NCBI GenBank assembly: GCA_029204225.1 | Contig: CM055094.1 | Span: forward strand, 30,249,427-30,313,426 | Reading direction: 5' to 3' | Source of the DNA: Diphasiastrum complanatum | Taxonomy: Eukaryota > Streptophyta > Lycopodiopsida > Lycopodiales > Lycopodiaceae | DNA: 64,000 bases | Shown here: positions 12,406 through 24,109 of the stretch, piece by piece | Numbering within the stretch: the stretch's first letter is position 1 | How the letters are laid out: every line of letters starts with the position of its first letter | Position numbers and translations under genes: made by a program | Notes under the pieces: generated by a model | What the model saw: only the letters and a program-made list of their open reading frames with translations | What the model was told of the DNA's origin: nothing | Databases searched by the model: none

Positions 12406-14194
12406 ACACTACTAACAAAGTAATTGTTGGTAGAGATGTCATTTTTTATGAGGGGAACATTCCAAAAGTATCTGCAAGTATTATTGATGGTGATGTGGAT
12501 GGATCTAACATTCTTGATATTGATGTAAAGGATCCTACTTTAGATGGTGATGATGATGGACCTTCATCAAGTTAAAATCCAAGGAGAACATCAACGGAGA
12601 GACAAATGCCTTCAAGGCTCACATATGATGAGAAAGATAAGCAAGTTGTTAGAGGTACACACTTTGCTTTCCTAACCTCTTTCGATGAAGCTACTTGTGT
12701 AGATGAAGCAAGAAAGAAAGAGGAGTGGATCAAAGCAATGAATCTCGAGTATCAGGCTCTTATGAAGAATGGAACATGGATATTGGTGGAGTTACCTAAG
12801 GACAAGAAAGCTATTGGATGCAAATGGATCTTCAAGGTGAGGACAAACCAAGATAGATCTATCAACAAGTACAAGACAAGGTTGGTGGCAAAAGGATATG
12901 CTCAAGAACATGGTATTGACTATGATAAAACCTTTGCACCCATGGCAAAGATGGTAAGCATTAGGGTCATCATCTCTCTTGCTACTCTTTATGGATGGGA
13001 TCTATGACAATTGGACATTACAAATGAGTTTTTGAATGGTGATCTTGAGGGGGAAGTGTACATGGAGCAACCTGAGAGATACATTTCATCAACAAATCCA
13101 AATCATGTGTGTCTACTACAAAAGAGTTTGTATAGCACCAAGGAGTTGGTATGCTAAGCTTAACACTTTTTTACTCTCTCAAAGGTTTGTTATGGGTGAG
13201 TATGATCATTCACTTTATTATAGGTTTTCTAGAAATGATGTTACCGTCTTGCTAATCTATGTGGATGAAATTATACAACCAAGATGTGGAGGATATCAAG
13301 AGTGCTCTTAAGAAGGAATTTGAGGTGCATGATCTTGGTCATTTACATTACATTTTGGGAATAGAAGTGATTAGATCTTCTCAAACTACTTTCATTTGTC
13401 AAGAGAAGTATTCTATTTCTATTCTAGAAATATTTCATATGGTTCATGCAAAATCTTGTGATACACCTATGGAGTCTCATGTAAAGCTAACTATAAGAGG
13501 TAATGAAAGATCCTTCGAGGACATTACTCTCTATAGAAAACTAGTTGGGTCAATTATCTATCTAGCCATCACAAGACCATATCTAAGCTATTGTGTTGGT
13601 AGATTGAGTCAATTTATGCAAGATCCTAGTGAGGAGCATTGGAAGCTAGGAAAACGAGTTTTGAGGTGTATCATGGGAACTCGAGATTTTGGCATATTGT
13701 ATGAGGGATCATCACCTAACTTGTTTGGATTTTCAGATTCAAACTTTGCTGGAGATCAAATGGATAGGAAATCCATTAGATCTCATTGTATTTTCATAGG
13801 TGATGGAGCTATATCATGGATGTCAAAGAAACAAGCCACTATTTCATTGTCATCTAGTGAGGCCGAGTACAAAGCACTTAACTCATTGCACAAAGGAGAT
13901 GGTATGGATCAAGAGGATGATCAAGGATATTCACTTGCTGATTTTTCCGAGAGCCCAATCATCTTTTGTGACAACCTATCAGCCCAAAATTTGGCAACCA
14001 ATCCTATCTTTCATGCTAGGAGCAAGCATATTGAGGTGGCATATCACTTTGCGAGGGAGCAAGTCATGGCAAAGGAGGTGGAGCTTCAACATGTTTCTTC
14101 AAGGGAATGTGTAGCTGATATCTTTACCAAATCATTGGAAAAAGACTTGTTTATGAAGCATAGGACTTCATGGAGTGTTATCAAAGTTTGCTAA
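12406..14194 (+). pseudogene. Ty1/copia pol: linker, RT and RNase H
   Basis: This continues copia pol. The integrase tail has VIVGRDVIFYE (12422-12450) followed by an Asp-rich linker. RT begins at EARKKEEWIKAMNLEYQAL, then KWIFKVRTNQD and TRLVAKGYAQEHGIDYDKT. A TGA at 13005-13007 interrupts the conserved QLDI region, and the frame shifts near 13090 and 13260. The catalytic region reads LLIYVDE (near 13250), with Glu in place of the second Asp of YVDD, and a shift follows directly. The long ORF 13259-14194 carries the RT end and a complete RNase H (DSNFAGD, SLSSSEAEYKAL, DNLSAQNLA, SKHIEVAYHF). Coding ends just before a polypurine tract and LTR. In its family this protein makes cDNA. Inactive here. 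Confidence 0.93.
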
Positions 14195-14200
14195 AATTAG

Positions 14201-14212
14201 TTGAAGAGGGAG
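14201..14212 (+). other. Copia polypurine tract
   Basis: TTGAAGAGGGAG lies 7 bp after the pol stop codon and directly before a TG LTR start. This is the typical copia plus-strand primer. Confidence 0.85.
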
Positions 14213-14617
14213 TGTGAAATATTTCAACTAGTTAGGACAAATTTGCTATATTTGTTTATTTGGCAATTGAGGCCAATTTCATATTAGACTTAGAGTTTGA
14301 CTTTTCAAAGTTATGTTAGTCTCAAATCATTTGAATAAACACTTTTGAAAGTGTGGGAAAGTATAGAACATGAGTTTTTGTTAGATTCAATTTGAGTAGT
14401 ATAGACATTGAATCTAGTCTCAATAGTTTTTCATTATGGAGGGAAACCAAAGTTTGAAATTAGGTTTGAACCTGCTATAAAAAGATGTAACTTGTGGGAA
14501 GAGAATATAGCTCTCTCTCCTATCTCATTTCATTCTTATACATGGTTCTCTTTGGGTCATCTATCCATTAGTGCACTATATTGATTCAATGTAGATGTTG
14601 ATTTTTTTACATTGGCA
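14213..14617 (+). mobile_element. Copia 3' LTR (right end approximate)
   Basis: It begins TGTGAAATATTTCAAC right after the polypurine tract. A TATA box (ctataaaaag, 14475-14484) marks the probable U3/R promoter, followed by a CT-rich R region. A possible CA end lies near 14617 (acattggca), but no 5' LTR is present for comparison, so the right end is a guess. Confidence 0.7.
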
Positions 14618-15086
14618 AAGTTGGTGAATTGCTTGTCTTTCTCCAAAGATTAAAGGGATATTTTGGATCTTAATGATCTGAAATTCTTCACAAAGATGAT
14701 GCAAGAAGTTTTGACAATTCTAATCTAGAATTGGATTTGGAGCCATCAAGGCTCAATCATATGAATCAAGCAAGGCAAGTTGTTTTTAGCAACATTCTTT
14801 ATGCACTTAATAGCTTAATTGATGTATCATCAAGTGCAAAAAATGCCCTTGAAATTCATAGCTTGGCATGATGTTTAGCTTTGAAGTGTGTTACATGTAT
14901 ATAGACACAATAATGCAACATCATGTAAGGGATCCTTTAAGAGGTGGTGAAAGATCCTTCATGGACATCATTCTCTATTGGAGTCTCAAAAGTTCCTTGT
15001 TTGTAGTTGAATTTTTTAGACACTTCTAAAGCATTCATTCATCAAGCAAAGAGAGTTGTAGATAGATCAAGCTAAAATTTGAGGCG
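14618..15086. other. Spacer with a scrap of copia-like sequence
   Basis: No gene. The block at about 14938-14985 (ggtgaaagatccttcatgga) resembles the RT segment at 13495-13541 of the adjacent copia element, so part of this stretch is probably another decayed copy of the same family. It runs into an LTR-like TG start at 15087. Confidence 0.5.
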
Positions 15087-16600
15087 TGTGAGAAATTGCC
15101 AAAAAACATTGGCAAATCTAGCTTGATCAAAACCATGTAAATTATACATAGGTGGGTCCCACACATGTGAATCCTTGTTGGCATGTGTGAGGTGAGGTCA
15201 AAGTAGTTTATATCTCATTCATAGGGTTAGTTAGGCTTTTTTGGTCATAATTCCTAGATTATAGGGCCAAATTCCTTGAATCATGGAGGTGGATAACCAA
15301 CCTAGCCACCAACTTGGAAAAATCTAGGGTTAGGTAAGATTGAAAAATTAGGAAAAAAAAATGGTCAATTATCTTCCTTATTAGATGTTGGATTTTCACC
15401 TAACTTGAGGTGGGGAAGAGCTTTTTTATATACTATTCACCATTCCATAGTGTGGAGATAAAATTTTTGGACCAAATTGGCCATCTTGAGTTTTCTACAC
15501 ATTTGTCTTGAGTTTTTGTGAATGCTTTGGTATCTAAACTTGATTCCACTTAATCTTTGATAATAGGCTGTACTAGAGTCCGTATTACACACATGTGTAA
15601 TTCAATGTTTGATTGTTGGAAGTATTTCTACTTTCTACGGTGGCTAGGTCTAATGAGGGGTTCGTGTGTAGTATAGTGGTAGACCAGTCGTCCACCTTCT
15701 AAGTTCTACAAAGCTTAACAACTGTGAAATAAAAACATAAATGAAAATGGAGAACCAAGGCTTCCCAATTGGTGCTCAGAATAGAAACTAATTAAGGTGT
15801 GGCTAAGGCGGTACCCAACTAGCCACTACTTGGAAAGTAAAAATACTAACTCCCAAAGGGAAATGAAATAATAAATTGCGGCTAACTAAATAATTAACAA
15901 ATAAAGCATGTCATAATAATCCAATGAAAGGAGGCAAGAGGAGGCTCAAGCACCTTCTCTCAAGCTACGCACCTTCCAATGGGAACACAAGTGAAATAGC
16001 AAGATAATCTCAAAAGAGATAGTAATTTAGCATAATCTCAAAAGCGTTATTTTACAAGGAAAATGCCTCTCTTCTTATAGCAAGAAGGGCCTTCCATAAG
16101 TCTCCAATAACTTATGGGATTAAAATTCTAACTTGCCATTCTAAGGCTTCTCCACTTCTAACTTTGAAAGCTCAAGTCTCTAAACTTAGAACTTTAAGAT
16201 AACTTAGAATCTTTATTTCTAAGTTTAAGTTTCTATCTTAAGTTTCTAACTTAGAAGATTAGAATTTATTTAAGCTCCTACTTTGGAATTTATTTAAGCT
16301 TCTACCCATGGTCTTATAACACACATGCCATAGTAGAAGTTTATTAACAAGTACTCACATGTGGACTTACAATACACATGCCACGGTGTTTTATTTTACT
16401 TTGTTTTTACTTTGTTGCTAACATTGATCAATTTTTTATTGCTCTTGATTGTGAGATCCAATATTGCTTTTCTAGATTAGATCTTGTGACTAGTTTTGCA
16501 ATAGATAGGTGTATCAATCAATCAATCACTCTTGGAGCCTTATGTATGTTCATTTATGGTCCTTAGTACTATACTTTCAACACATAAACCAAGGTCCATG
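15087..16600. other. LTR-like start and unassigned repeat-like sequence
   Basis: At 15087 the sequence TGTGAGAAATTGCC follows a short purine run and matches 11150, suggesting an LTR start. Downstream I see no genes. A short run at 15664-15679 (gtgtagtatagtggta) looks like the 5' half of a tRNA (box A) without a good box B. The stretch 16130-16310 is low-complexity, with repeated taactta/aagttt words. The right end of the LTR is not found. Confidence 0.4.
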
Positions 16601-17294
16601 AGCGTACACAATATGTTGTTGACAATAGAATTTTATGAGTGAAATCATTTCAAATAACTTTGCAACAAATTTTGAAACAAGAGATACATATGAGATCAAA
16701 CATTTGTAGTTAATACACACATGAAATCTATAAATAGATCATCCAAGCACAGATTGTTGGTTGCTCCATCCATGAGGCGTATTATTTAATCCTCCCAATT
16801 ACGCCGTCAATTTTTAGTTTTAATTGTTATTTGTATTGTGCTTCAGTGAAATATAGCAACAACACATTTTTATCTGTGAACAACGTAGATGAATGCTTGT
16901 TATGATTGAATGCACTTTCATTGTTGTTTGATCGCGCTTCACTATGATCAGAACACGGACGTCTACGACTCCTCAGTTTCTAATCAGACGATGGTTGTCT
17001 TTGATGCCTGAGGAACTCGCGATATCATACTGCTCTTCACGTTGAATCTGATTTCAGTAGTAGCACACACAAACCATCTCTAATTTTTCGGTGGACTGTA
17101 CTCTTGTTTTTAGAATATGAATTATTTTCAATATCCTCTTGGCAATCAGAATGCATAAAGTTGTAATCATCTTTAGCATAAGCTGTCTATTAGACTATTT
17201 TTTCACCTAGCAGCCGATTAGAACGGGAGAGCTGTTCCACAATATTCCTGCTCTCTTCTCCGTTCTCATTCTTCCTATCTCTCTTGTCCCATCA
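16601..17294 (+). mobile_element. Copia 5' LTR (left end approximate)
   Basis: The right end is set by the primer-binding site: the LTR closes with CCCATCA at 17294, three bases before the tRNA-Met complement. The left end is uncertain; TG-starting candidates lie near 16609 and 16751. No 3' LTR is present because the element is cut off at 18.88 kb. Confidence 0.6.
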
Positions 17295-17297
17295 AAT

Positions 17298-17309
17298 TGG
17301 TATCAGATC
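17298..17309 (+). other. Primer-binding site, initiator tRNA-Met
   Basis: TGGTATCAGATC matches the usual plant copia site TGGTATCAGAGC at 11 of 12 positions. It primes minus-strand DNA synthesis and lies 53 bp before the gag start codon at 17362. Confidence 0.88.
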
Positions 17310-17361
17310 TTTGCTCAAATAAACCGAGAGATTAAGTTTGTTCTATTTGTATAATGTTATC

Positions 17362-18877
17362 ATGTCTCATATTGGTAGCTCTTCATCTTCATCACTCAGT
17401 GAAGCTAAAGTCATTGACAAGTTCAATGGTTCTAATTCCTACATCTGGAAGTTAAAACTTAGAATGATGTTGATAGATAGAGATCTTTGGGATGTAGTAG
17501 AAGGTGCAGACCTGAAACCAAAAGATGGTGATCAAGCAAAGGCTTGGAGGATCAAAGATCGGAAGGCCTTAGCATGTATCACACTCAATCTGGCCGACTC
17601 CCAAATATCTCACATTACCACCTGCAAAACCTCTAAGGAAGCACTGGACATGTTATCAAGTCTCTATGAGACTCACGATGTAACCACAAGATTACATCCT
17701 AGAAGGAAGTTCTTTACTCTTAGCATGTCCGATTCTACTGCCATCACTTCTCACATCAACAGCTTCAAGTCCCTGTTAGATCAGTTATCAGTTGTAGAAT
17801 GTTCTATTCAAGATGATGATGTCGTTATGACCTTGCTTTCTTCTCTTTTAAAGTCGTATGAACACTTTGTCGTGATGATCTTCACACAACCCGACCTCAC
17901 TCTTCAAAAGGTGATCGGTCATCTTCTTCAAGAAGAAATACAAAGAAAGACTAGTAGTCTGTCCATCAAATAAAAATCCATGGCCCAATACACCAAGAAA
18001 AAAGACTATTCCAAGGGCAAGAATATAGTGCAGCAACAACAGCAGAAGCCTCAAATTCAAGGTGAGCATGGTGGATCGCGCAAGAAAAATTTTTGTAGAT
18101 ATTGCAAGAGAGCCAATCACGACATCAAGGAGTGTCGTATCCGGATCTACAAAAAGACAAATAAGCAACAACAACAGCAGCAGCCAGACACCTCTAGCGC
18201 GGCCGAATTCAAGGAGCAAGACACACACTTGTTAATGGCATACAGCAGCAGTGAAGATTGTGATAGCTGGTACCTAGACAGCGGCGCTACCCAACACATG
18301 ACCTCTTGCAAGGAATGGTTTACCGAGTATGCAGCTTACAGCAGAGATCAATTCATCTACCTCGGAGATTCAAGCACCATACCCGTGGAAGGCAAAGGAA
18401 CAGTGAAGATCACCTTCAACAACGATCTATCTATTTGTGTTTCTAAAGTCCTTCATGTTCCTCAGTTATCAAAGAACCTGTTATCAGTCTCTAAGATAAC
18501 TGATGAGGGCTACATTGTTACCTTCTCATCTGAGGAGTGTACAATACTTGAGAAAGATACTCCTCTGACTACATGCACTAGAGTCGGAAATCTGTACGTA
18601 CTCTCTAGTTCAATTACATTAGCTAGTATCTCTAATGAATTTGGACACGTGAATACAAGATCACTTTCTTATATGCGTTGTAATAATTTAGTTGATGGAC
18701 TGAATTTTCATTCTTTATTAGATAGGAAATCTTTCTTTTGTGAATCATGCATCTATGGGAAGCACTCTAGAAGCAAGTCTCCAAAATCACATTCCATCAA
18801 AACAAAGCACGTATTGGATCTTGTACATAGCAATCTCTGTGGTCCAATGCCAACTCCGTCATTAGGAGATGCAATCT
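17362..18877 (+). pseudogene. Ty1/copia gag-protease, truncated, with one in-frame stop
   Basis: I take ATG 17362 (MSHIGSSSS) as start; the open frame extends 8 codons further upstream only from a TTG. Gag of the UBN2 type runs to 17970 (KFNGSNSYIWKLKLRMML, LLQEEIQRK). A single TAA at 17971-17973 then interrupts, but the same frame continues without other stops to 18877. It passes a CX2CX4HX4C knuckle (CRYCKRANHDIKEC, near 18095), the aspartic protease motif WYLDSGATQHM (near 18270) and the GAG-pre-integrase zinc region (CESCIYGKHSRSK), ending at DLVHSNLCGPM. There the element stops and foreign minus-strand DNA begins. The lone stop could be a nonsense mutation or, less likely, a readthrough site. 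The protein would form particles and process itself. Otherwise the best preserved copia frame here. Confidence 0.9.
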
Positions 18878-18879
18878 AA

Positions 18880-21193
18880 TTGAAGCTCTCGCACCTTCAT
18901 GGAGGCCTCTGTCAGCGTTTTGGAGAGGCTTTTGATATAATTATTGAGGCCCTCCTCCTTCTGCTGCAGCTTGGCGATCTCCTAGTGCCCTATTTGTTCA
19001 TGTTGCTGAGCCAAAATTAGCTCGTGCTGCAGCTTGGTGAGTTCTTCTCATAGCTGTGTGTTGCTTGTTGCCAGGTGTAGTTTTTGTTGGCAAAGCAGGT
19101 GGGGTTTGAGAAGCAACTGTGGAAACGGGGGTGAGGACGGCTTGTCCGAATGAGAGAATGGGAGGAACAGAGGGGAACTGAAGGGTGGTGTGGAGTATGG
19201 AAGAAGGCAAAGATGGAACAGAAAGGGTCTGGCGTGGGGGTGAAAAATTGATGACTTGCATCCACACTTGAGTGTCGGGAGACAATTGAGAATTAGAAGG
19301 ATTGAATGGAATGGAAGCAACGGTGGCGGCAGGAGTGATGGAGGATGCGATGGTGATGGACGGAGTAGTGGATAATGGAACAGAGATAGGAGTGGTATCA
19401 ATAGAGGAAGTGGAAATGGTAGTGACAACAAAGACGGAAGGGGGTGGTTGCACGGACGAAGAAGTGGCGGTGGTTGATGGAGTGGTTAGTGCGGTAGTGG
19501 AGGCGCGTCGTCGGGTAGCAAGTGGAGATGAAGATGTAGAGGCAGCGCCACGTATTTGTTTGTTGGCCATTGTCTTAGTAACTGCAAGTTGGGAGGAGGT
19601 GGATGCTTGAGATGGCGGATAAAGGTTAGTGTGTGGCACGAGGGTAGACAAAAGGGATGAGCATTGGAAATCGTGCACTTTCACCTCGAGAAGTGTGCAA
19701 GCAAAGTTACACAACAAGGGGCCTGCTGCGATATGCTCACGGTTGTTGGGTTTGATGGAGTTGGTTAGTTCACGAATAAGGAAGCTATGCCAGTCGTATG
19801 ACACAACTGAGGGGTCAGGGAATTTCAGAAAGGATTCCTATCTGACTCAGTAGCTTAGACTGGATTCTGTCCTTGCAAAATGTTGAAATAACCAAAAAGT
19901 TATTCAACAAATGCGCAGCCGTCTGAATGATGGGTTCCATGCTAGCATCTATCAGGTAACCATTGTTAGTCTGGATTGGGATTTCTGGTGCAGTTTGGGT
20001 GACGAAAGATTTGATCAGAGTTTTGGCATAGCGATGGGAGATGGGCTGACGATCACCGGACATAATGCCGATGGTGACCATTGAGTCTGTGTTAATCATG
20101 ACCTTGTACGTGGTACCTTGGTACAAAAAGTGTGTGTCTTTTGCTCGTCCCAGGTGGCATAAGCGTAATCTGGGGGTTAAACGGGCAAAATGTCGTATTG
20201 TGCGATGTTGCATTGCACAGATGATAGAATCTATGTGTCACTCTCAGATTTTTCTTTAGGACTGGACACTCATTCGTTGTATGGTTCTGTGTGCACACTA
20301 AACACCATACATTCTCCCGTCTAGGATACTACAGCTGGTTTGATTTCGGTTGATGTGGCATTACTGCTATAGCTCCCTGTAAGGCTTTCAGTTTCTGGTC
20401 AAACTGCGCTGTAAGTTGTTCCATCTGTTGTTTGTGTAATTTTGTCATTTGCTCCAACAGCAGTTCTATGGATAGAGCAGATGTGTTTGATGATGATGAT
20501 GCTAACGAGGGAGTAGGAGTGTGGGTGGATGGATATTCGTCGTCAGATCCCTCATCCTCTTCCCTGATGGCATCTTCCATAGCTTCTTGCAGAGTAGCGT
20601 ACTGCTCCTGTCATTTCAGTTCTCTTCTGATGCTTCGTGGTAGTCCGTCTAGGAACCACATGGTCATCGCATGATCGGGAGTTAGGGCTGCACTGCACTC
20701 GGATCGTAGGTGTTTGACTCGTTCAATATATCCCTGACCCTTTCTCGTTTTCCCATCTTGACTTTGCTAAGCAGGAGAAACGGGTCTTCCATGAACTTTC
20801 TTGGTTTAAAGTGCGTAATGAGAGCCGCTTTAACCGCTTCCCATGTAGATTTTTCTTCCTCTGACAAGTCAAAAAACCAATCCTGAGCCACTGCCAATAG
20901 GGACATAGGGAACAGCATCAGCTTTTCCGCAGTGTCCGTTTGTTGTAGCTTTTACAAGCTTTCTCGTAGATTTGGAGGAATCAGATGGGATTTGATGATC
21001 CGTTGTATTTTGGTATTGCCATCCGGGGTGCTCTTCGGAGTGCTTGCAAGGGAGCGACAGGTACGAATTGGCCCATTGAATCCATTGGTGCTGATTCTGG
21101 TTCTGCCTCTTGTTGCACAACTGCTAATCTGGGAAGGTGTGGTGTTTGATTTGCTATCCTTTGTGCTATTGATCGTCCCGATCTCAAATTCAT
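18880..21193 (-). pseudogene. Gag-like polyprotein of an unusual LTR element: gag, double zinc finger, S/T/P linker, coiled coil
   Basis: Start ATG at 21193 (MNLRSGRS). The order is: a short basic N-terminus; a retrotransposon-gag domain (MSLLAVAQDWFFDLSEEEKS, near 20850-20915); an acidic linker and a Gln-rich helix (MEQLTAQFDQKLKALQGAI, near 20360-20420); two CCHC-like fingers (CTQNHTTNECP and CNATSHNTTFCP, 20200-20300); then a folded-looking region containing HRYAKTLIKSFV (near 20030), continuing across a one-base shift near 19823 into SYDWHSFLIRELTNSIKP and AAGPLLCNFACTLLE. A Ser/Thr/Pro-rich stretch (19050-19560) follows, then, after another shift, a coiled coil (EELTKLQHELILAQQHEQ; KLQQKEEGLNNYIK) to about 18883. 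The middle region loosely recalls the plant-transposon ORF type beside some gypsy elements; that is inference. No protease, RT or integrase is visible. Frames are broken in about five places. Confidence 0.7.
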
Positions 21194-21239
21194 TCGATGG
21201 TGGGTTCCAAAGTGATTGGATCTTGCTTATACAGTAGGA

Positions 21240-22482
21240 TACAGTCTGGATCTCAAGGATCTGATCGATCCGATCGACCGGAAGTGAATTTTAGGCCTTT
21301 TGCGGTGGTTTTTCCTTGATAAATTTTTACTCCTTGCACTGATTGACCTGAGATTTTGACAGTAGCTAGATCTGATGCAGATCTGTCCATTGATTTGGTC
21401 TGCGAGGGTTCTCTTGCACGAGGGTTGACTGTGCGAGGGTTCTTTAGCTGTTTTTGTAGATAAAAAACATGATATCTCTCAGATCTTTGGGAAGTAACTC
21501 TCGCAAGCTCACAGTAGCTGGATCTGGATCAGATCTCACTAAACAATTCTCTGCGAGAGTTAACTCTCACAAGAAGTGAAAATTTCACTGTTTGCGAGGG
21601 TTCAAAACCACTATTTTGGCTTAATCTTCACCAAATCTCTGTACTAACTCTCGCAGGCTTCCTCACTGATGGAAATTAACATTCTGAATCGATTGAGAGG
21701 GTCTACGAGAGTTCTTACTGGAAGGATTTGCTGGATCTTCACTTTTTAGTAATTTTTTAGCACTTAAACCCAATTTTTTGATCACTGGAATCAAACTAAC
21801 TCTTGCAAGCACTTCTGTGTCCTGTTCTCACTGATATGGAACTTCAAAATCCTCTACGAGAGTTCTTGCTCACTGGAACTAAAAATTTTGCTGTCTACGA
21901 GGATTCACTAGTACTTTCTAGTCTTTTTTTCACTGGGAACTCTCGCACATGCACTTAGACATCAAACTAACTCTTGCAAGCTTCTTTGTGTCCTGGTCTC
22001 AATGAGATGGAACTTCAGAGGGCTCTGCAAGAGTTCTTATAAAGATTTGAATTTTTTTGGATTTTTTTCAAGGATTTTTTGAATTTTGTATAATTTTTCT
22101 CTGATTTTTGCAATCTGCTTGGAACTAGCTCTCTCAGGCTTCTATGCAGGTCTGGGACAGTACCCTGGAGCTGCTACCAATCATGCAAGGGTTAATTCTC
22201 ACCGATTCTGGAGATATAAAAATCTGATGAGATTTTAGGCTCTTTTTCCCTCCAAAATGTAGATTGGTGTGTTTTTTGGGTTTTTTGGCTAGTTGGTTTG
22301 GGTTTCAAGCCCTTAGAGGCTATTCAGGGCCTCCTCTACCCTCTCACACCTCCTCCGCTAGTTGTGAACAGTCCAAACACAAAAAAATATAGAAAACTAA
22401 CTCTAAACACCCAAAAATCTTCCTAAAACTACTCTAAATAGCAAGAAAATAGCTAAAATGCAGCTAAACTAGTTAGTGGAAA
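21240..22482 (-). other. Long repetitive leader of the gag-only element
   Basis: About 1.25 kb lies between the primer-binding site and gag with no coding capacity. It is full of variants of aactctcgcaagc and its complement-like gcgagggtt/tacgagagttc. Two clear direct repeats start at about 21791 and 21961 (atcaaactaactcttgcaag, then tgtcctg, gatatggaacttc / gagatggaacttc, gagttctt), spacing about 170 bp. Leaders of this kind carry packaging and dimerisation signals in retroelements; that role is inferred. Confidence 0.6.
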
Positions 22483-22504
22483 CCTATCCCCGGCATTGTC
22501 AAAA
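22483..22504 (-). other. Probable primer-binding site
   Basis: On the minus strand, directly after the LTR, the sequence reads TTTTGACAATGCCGGGGATA. This resembles the TGGCGCCGTTGCCGGGGA site common in plant Ty3/gypsy elements, with the GCCGGGGA core intact and the first half changed. The position fits; the match is partial. Confidence 0.5.
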
Positions 22505-22918
22505 TGATAGAGTCTTCTCCTCTCTATTAAGCATGAAAATAGTGTACAAATGGTGCCTTTTTATAAAATGGGGAAGGCCTTTGCCCTTCAATCCTATTGG
22601 CTAATAATCACATTGATCCTATCCATTCATCTTGGACCCGACTTGATCCAAGGGTCCATAAAAAGTACATTAAACTTCACAAGATTCATGTGAGTCCCAA
22701 TTTGGACCCAACTCTAAAAAGTGATCTCTAAGTTTAAATATGACTTTGGGCCTCTAGTTTTATTTTAATTCCAAGGCCCAAGTCAATTTTATTTTATTTG
22801 CACTTAAGCTTGCGTGCTCATTAGACCATGGGCTTACGCATGCAGGATGCCATGCCCTCGCAACACATTTTATTGGACGATTTTATTTATTTACACTTTG
22901 TTGGAAATACCCCCAACA
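22505..22918 (-). mobile_element. 5' LTR of the gag-only element, 414 bp
   Basis: On the minus strand it starts TGTTGGGGGTATTTCCAACA at 22918 and ends TATCA at 22505, giving TG...CA termini. A TATA-like box (cattttataaaaagg, near 22560) sits in the right place for a U3 promoter. A partial primer-binding site follows immediately. No second LTR copy was found near 18.9 kb, so the 3' end seems lost. Confidence 0.7.
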
Positions 22919-24109
22919 ATAATGCTAAACTATTTAGTAAACAATGTATAGTCTACATACACGACAATATGAAGTTACTGTATGTAGTAGCATGTTCGAA
23001 CGATGATGTAGTTTATATTAGATACAACAGAGGAAGAGATCCATTTTAAGTGGGACCATTTGACAGTCGATAGTGGACAAGCGACAATATTGATTGTCGA
23101 TAGTGACCTGTCGATAGTGAAGACAGTGCCAATACTACCAATCGCATTGATTCGATGTCATTGGCTTGTTTGATAACTTGACTTCAAACTTTGAATGTGG
23201 AGTGTGAGAATCGATTCGTTGCTTTGTTTCGAATATTTATGTATTTTTGTAGACTGTTCACAATGCATGTAAACCTACAAACTATCTCGAATAACAATTC
23301 ATTTTTGTAGCCTTTTTTAAAGAGTGAATATATTTACATCGTACAAGATTACTCAAAAGATAAAACTATTGGAATTTGTCGTTGAGGGCCTGCACATCGC
23401 GACAGAGAGAAACGAGCAATAAATTCTCGGTGCATGCAACTACGTCTATCAGATTCAGACCGACTTCGACAGACTACTTGATCACAGCTTTAAAATCATT
23501 GGATTGATATGATCGATTCCATAGCCATGCATGAGATTACTTGGTTTAAGATTTACCTTTGTGGAAGCGTATTAGGTGCAAAAATTAGAGCAACAAATCG
23601 ACATCGTCTATTTGTCATATGAACAATTTTATCTACAAATAAGTTTATCTACAAGCAAGAATCGATCTGAACATAAATAAAATGAGCATTCAGCACGACA
23701 TACATGACCTAGATTACTGGAACAATGATTATTCAGTTGTGAAGGAAATATAGTCTGAATGCAGACAGAGTCGCATTCTTCTCGAATCAATACTATGTAA
23801 TAACAGAGAGAGGACGAACAAAACAATTGCGCTCTAGATGTACGATTGATCGACTAGAGAGATGATTGAGCTAATTCAATATCTGTGGAGCTCTTCTTGT
23901 CTAAGCGAACAATTGATAAGTTGCTGGATATATACACGTGGCTAACTAATTAAAAGAATACTTAATCTGTACTTTACAATTAGGATTGAAAAACTACGTG
24001 ATATTTTCTGTCGCCTTCGGACGATGTTTGATTCTGTCCAGTCATGATGAAGGTACCGTTGAGCCGCCGAAGTAACATATGACTAATTGGTGAAGTCGAA
24101 TTGTTGATG
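22919..24109. other. Unassigned spacer
   Basis: No gene is supported. Short words such as gtcgatagtg recur near 23065-23120. The part nearest 24.1 kb may belong to the copia LTR that follows, or be its 3' flank. Confidence 0.4.

Noticed and set aside
19302-19610. Plus-strand ORF, V/E/G-rich, 102 codons
   Set aside because: It is the antisense shadow of the Ser/Thr/Pro-rich stretch of the minus-strand gag-like protein.
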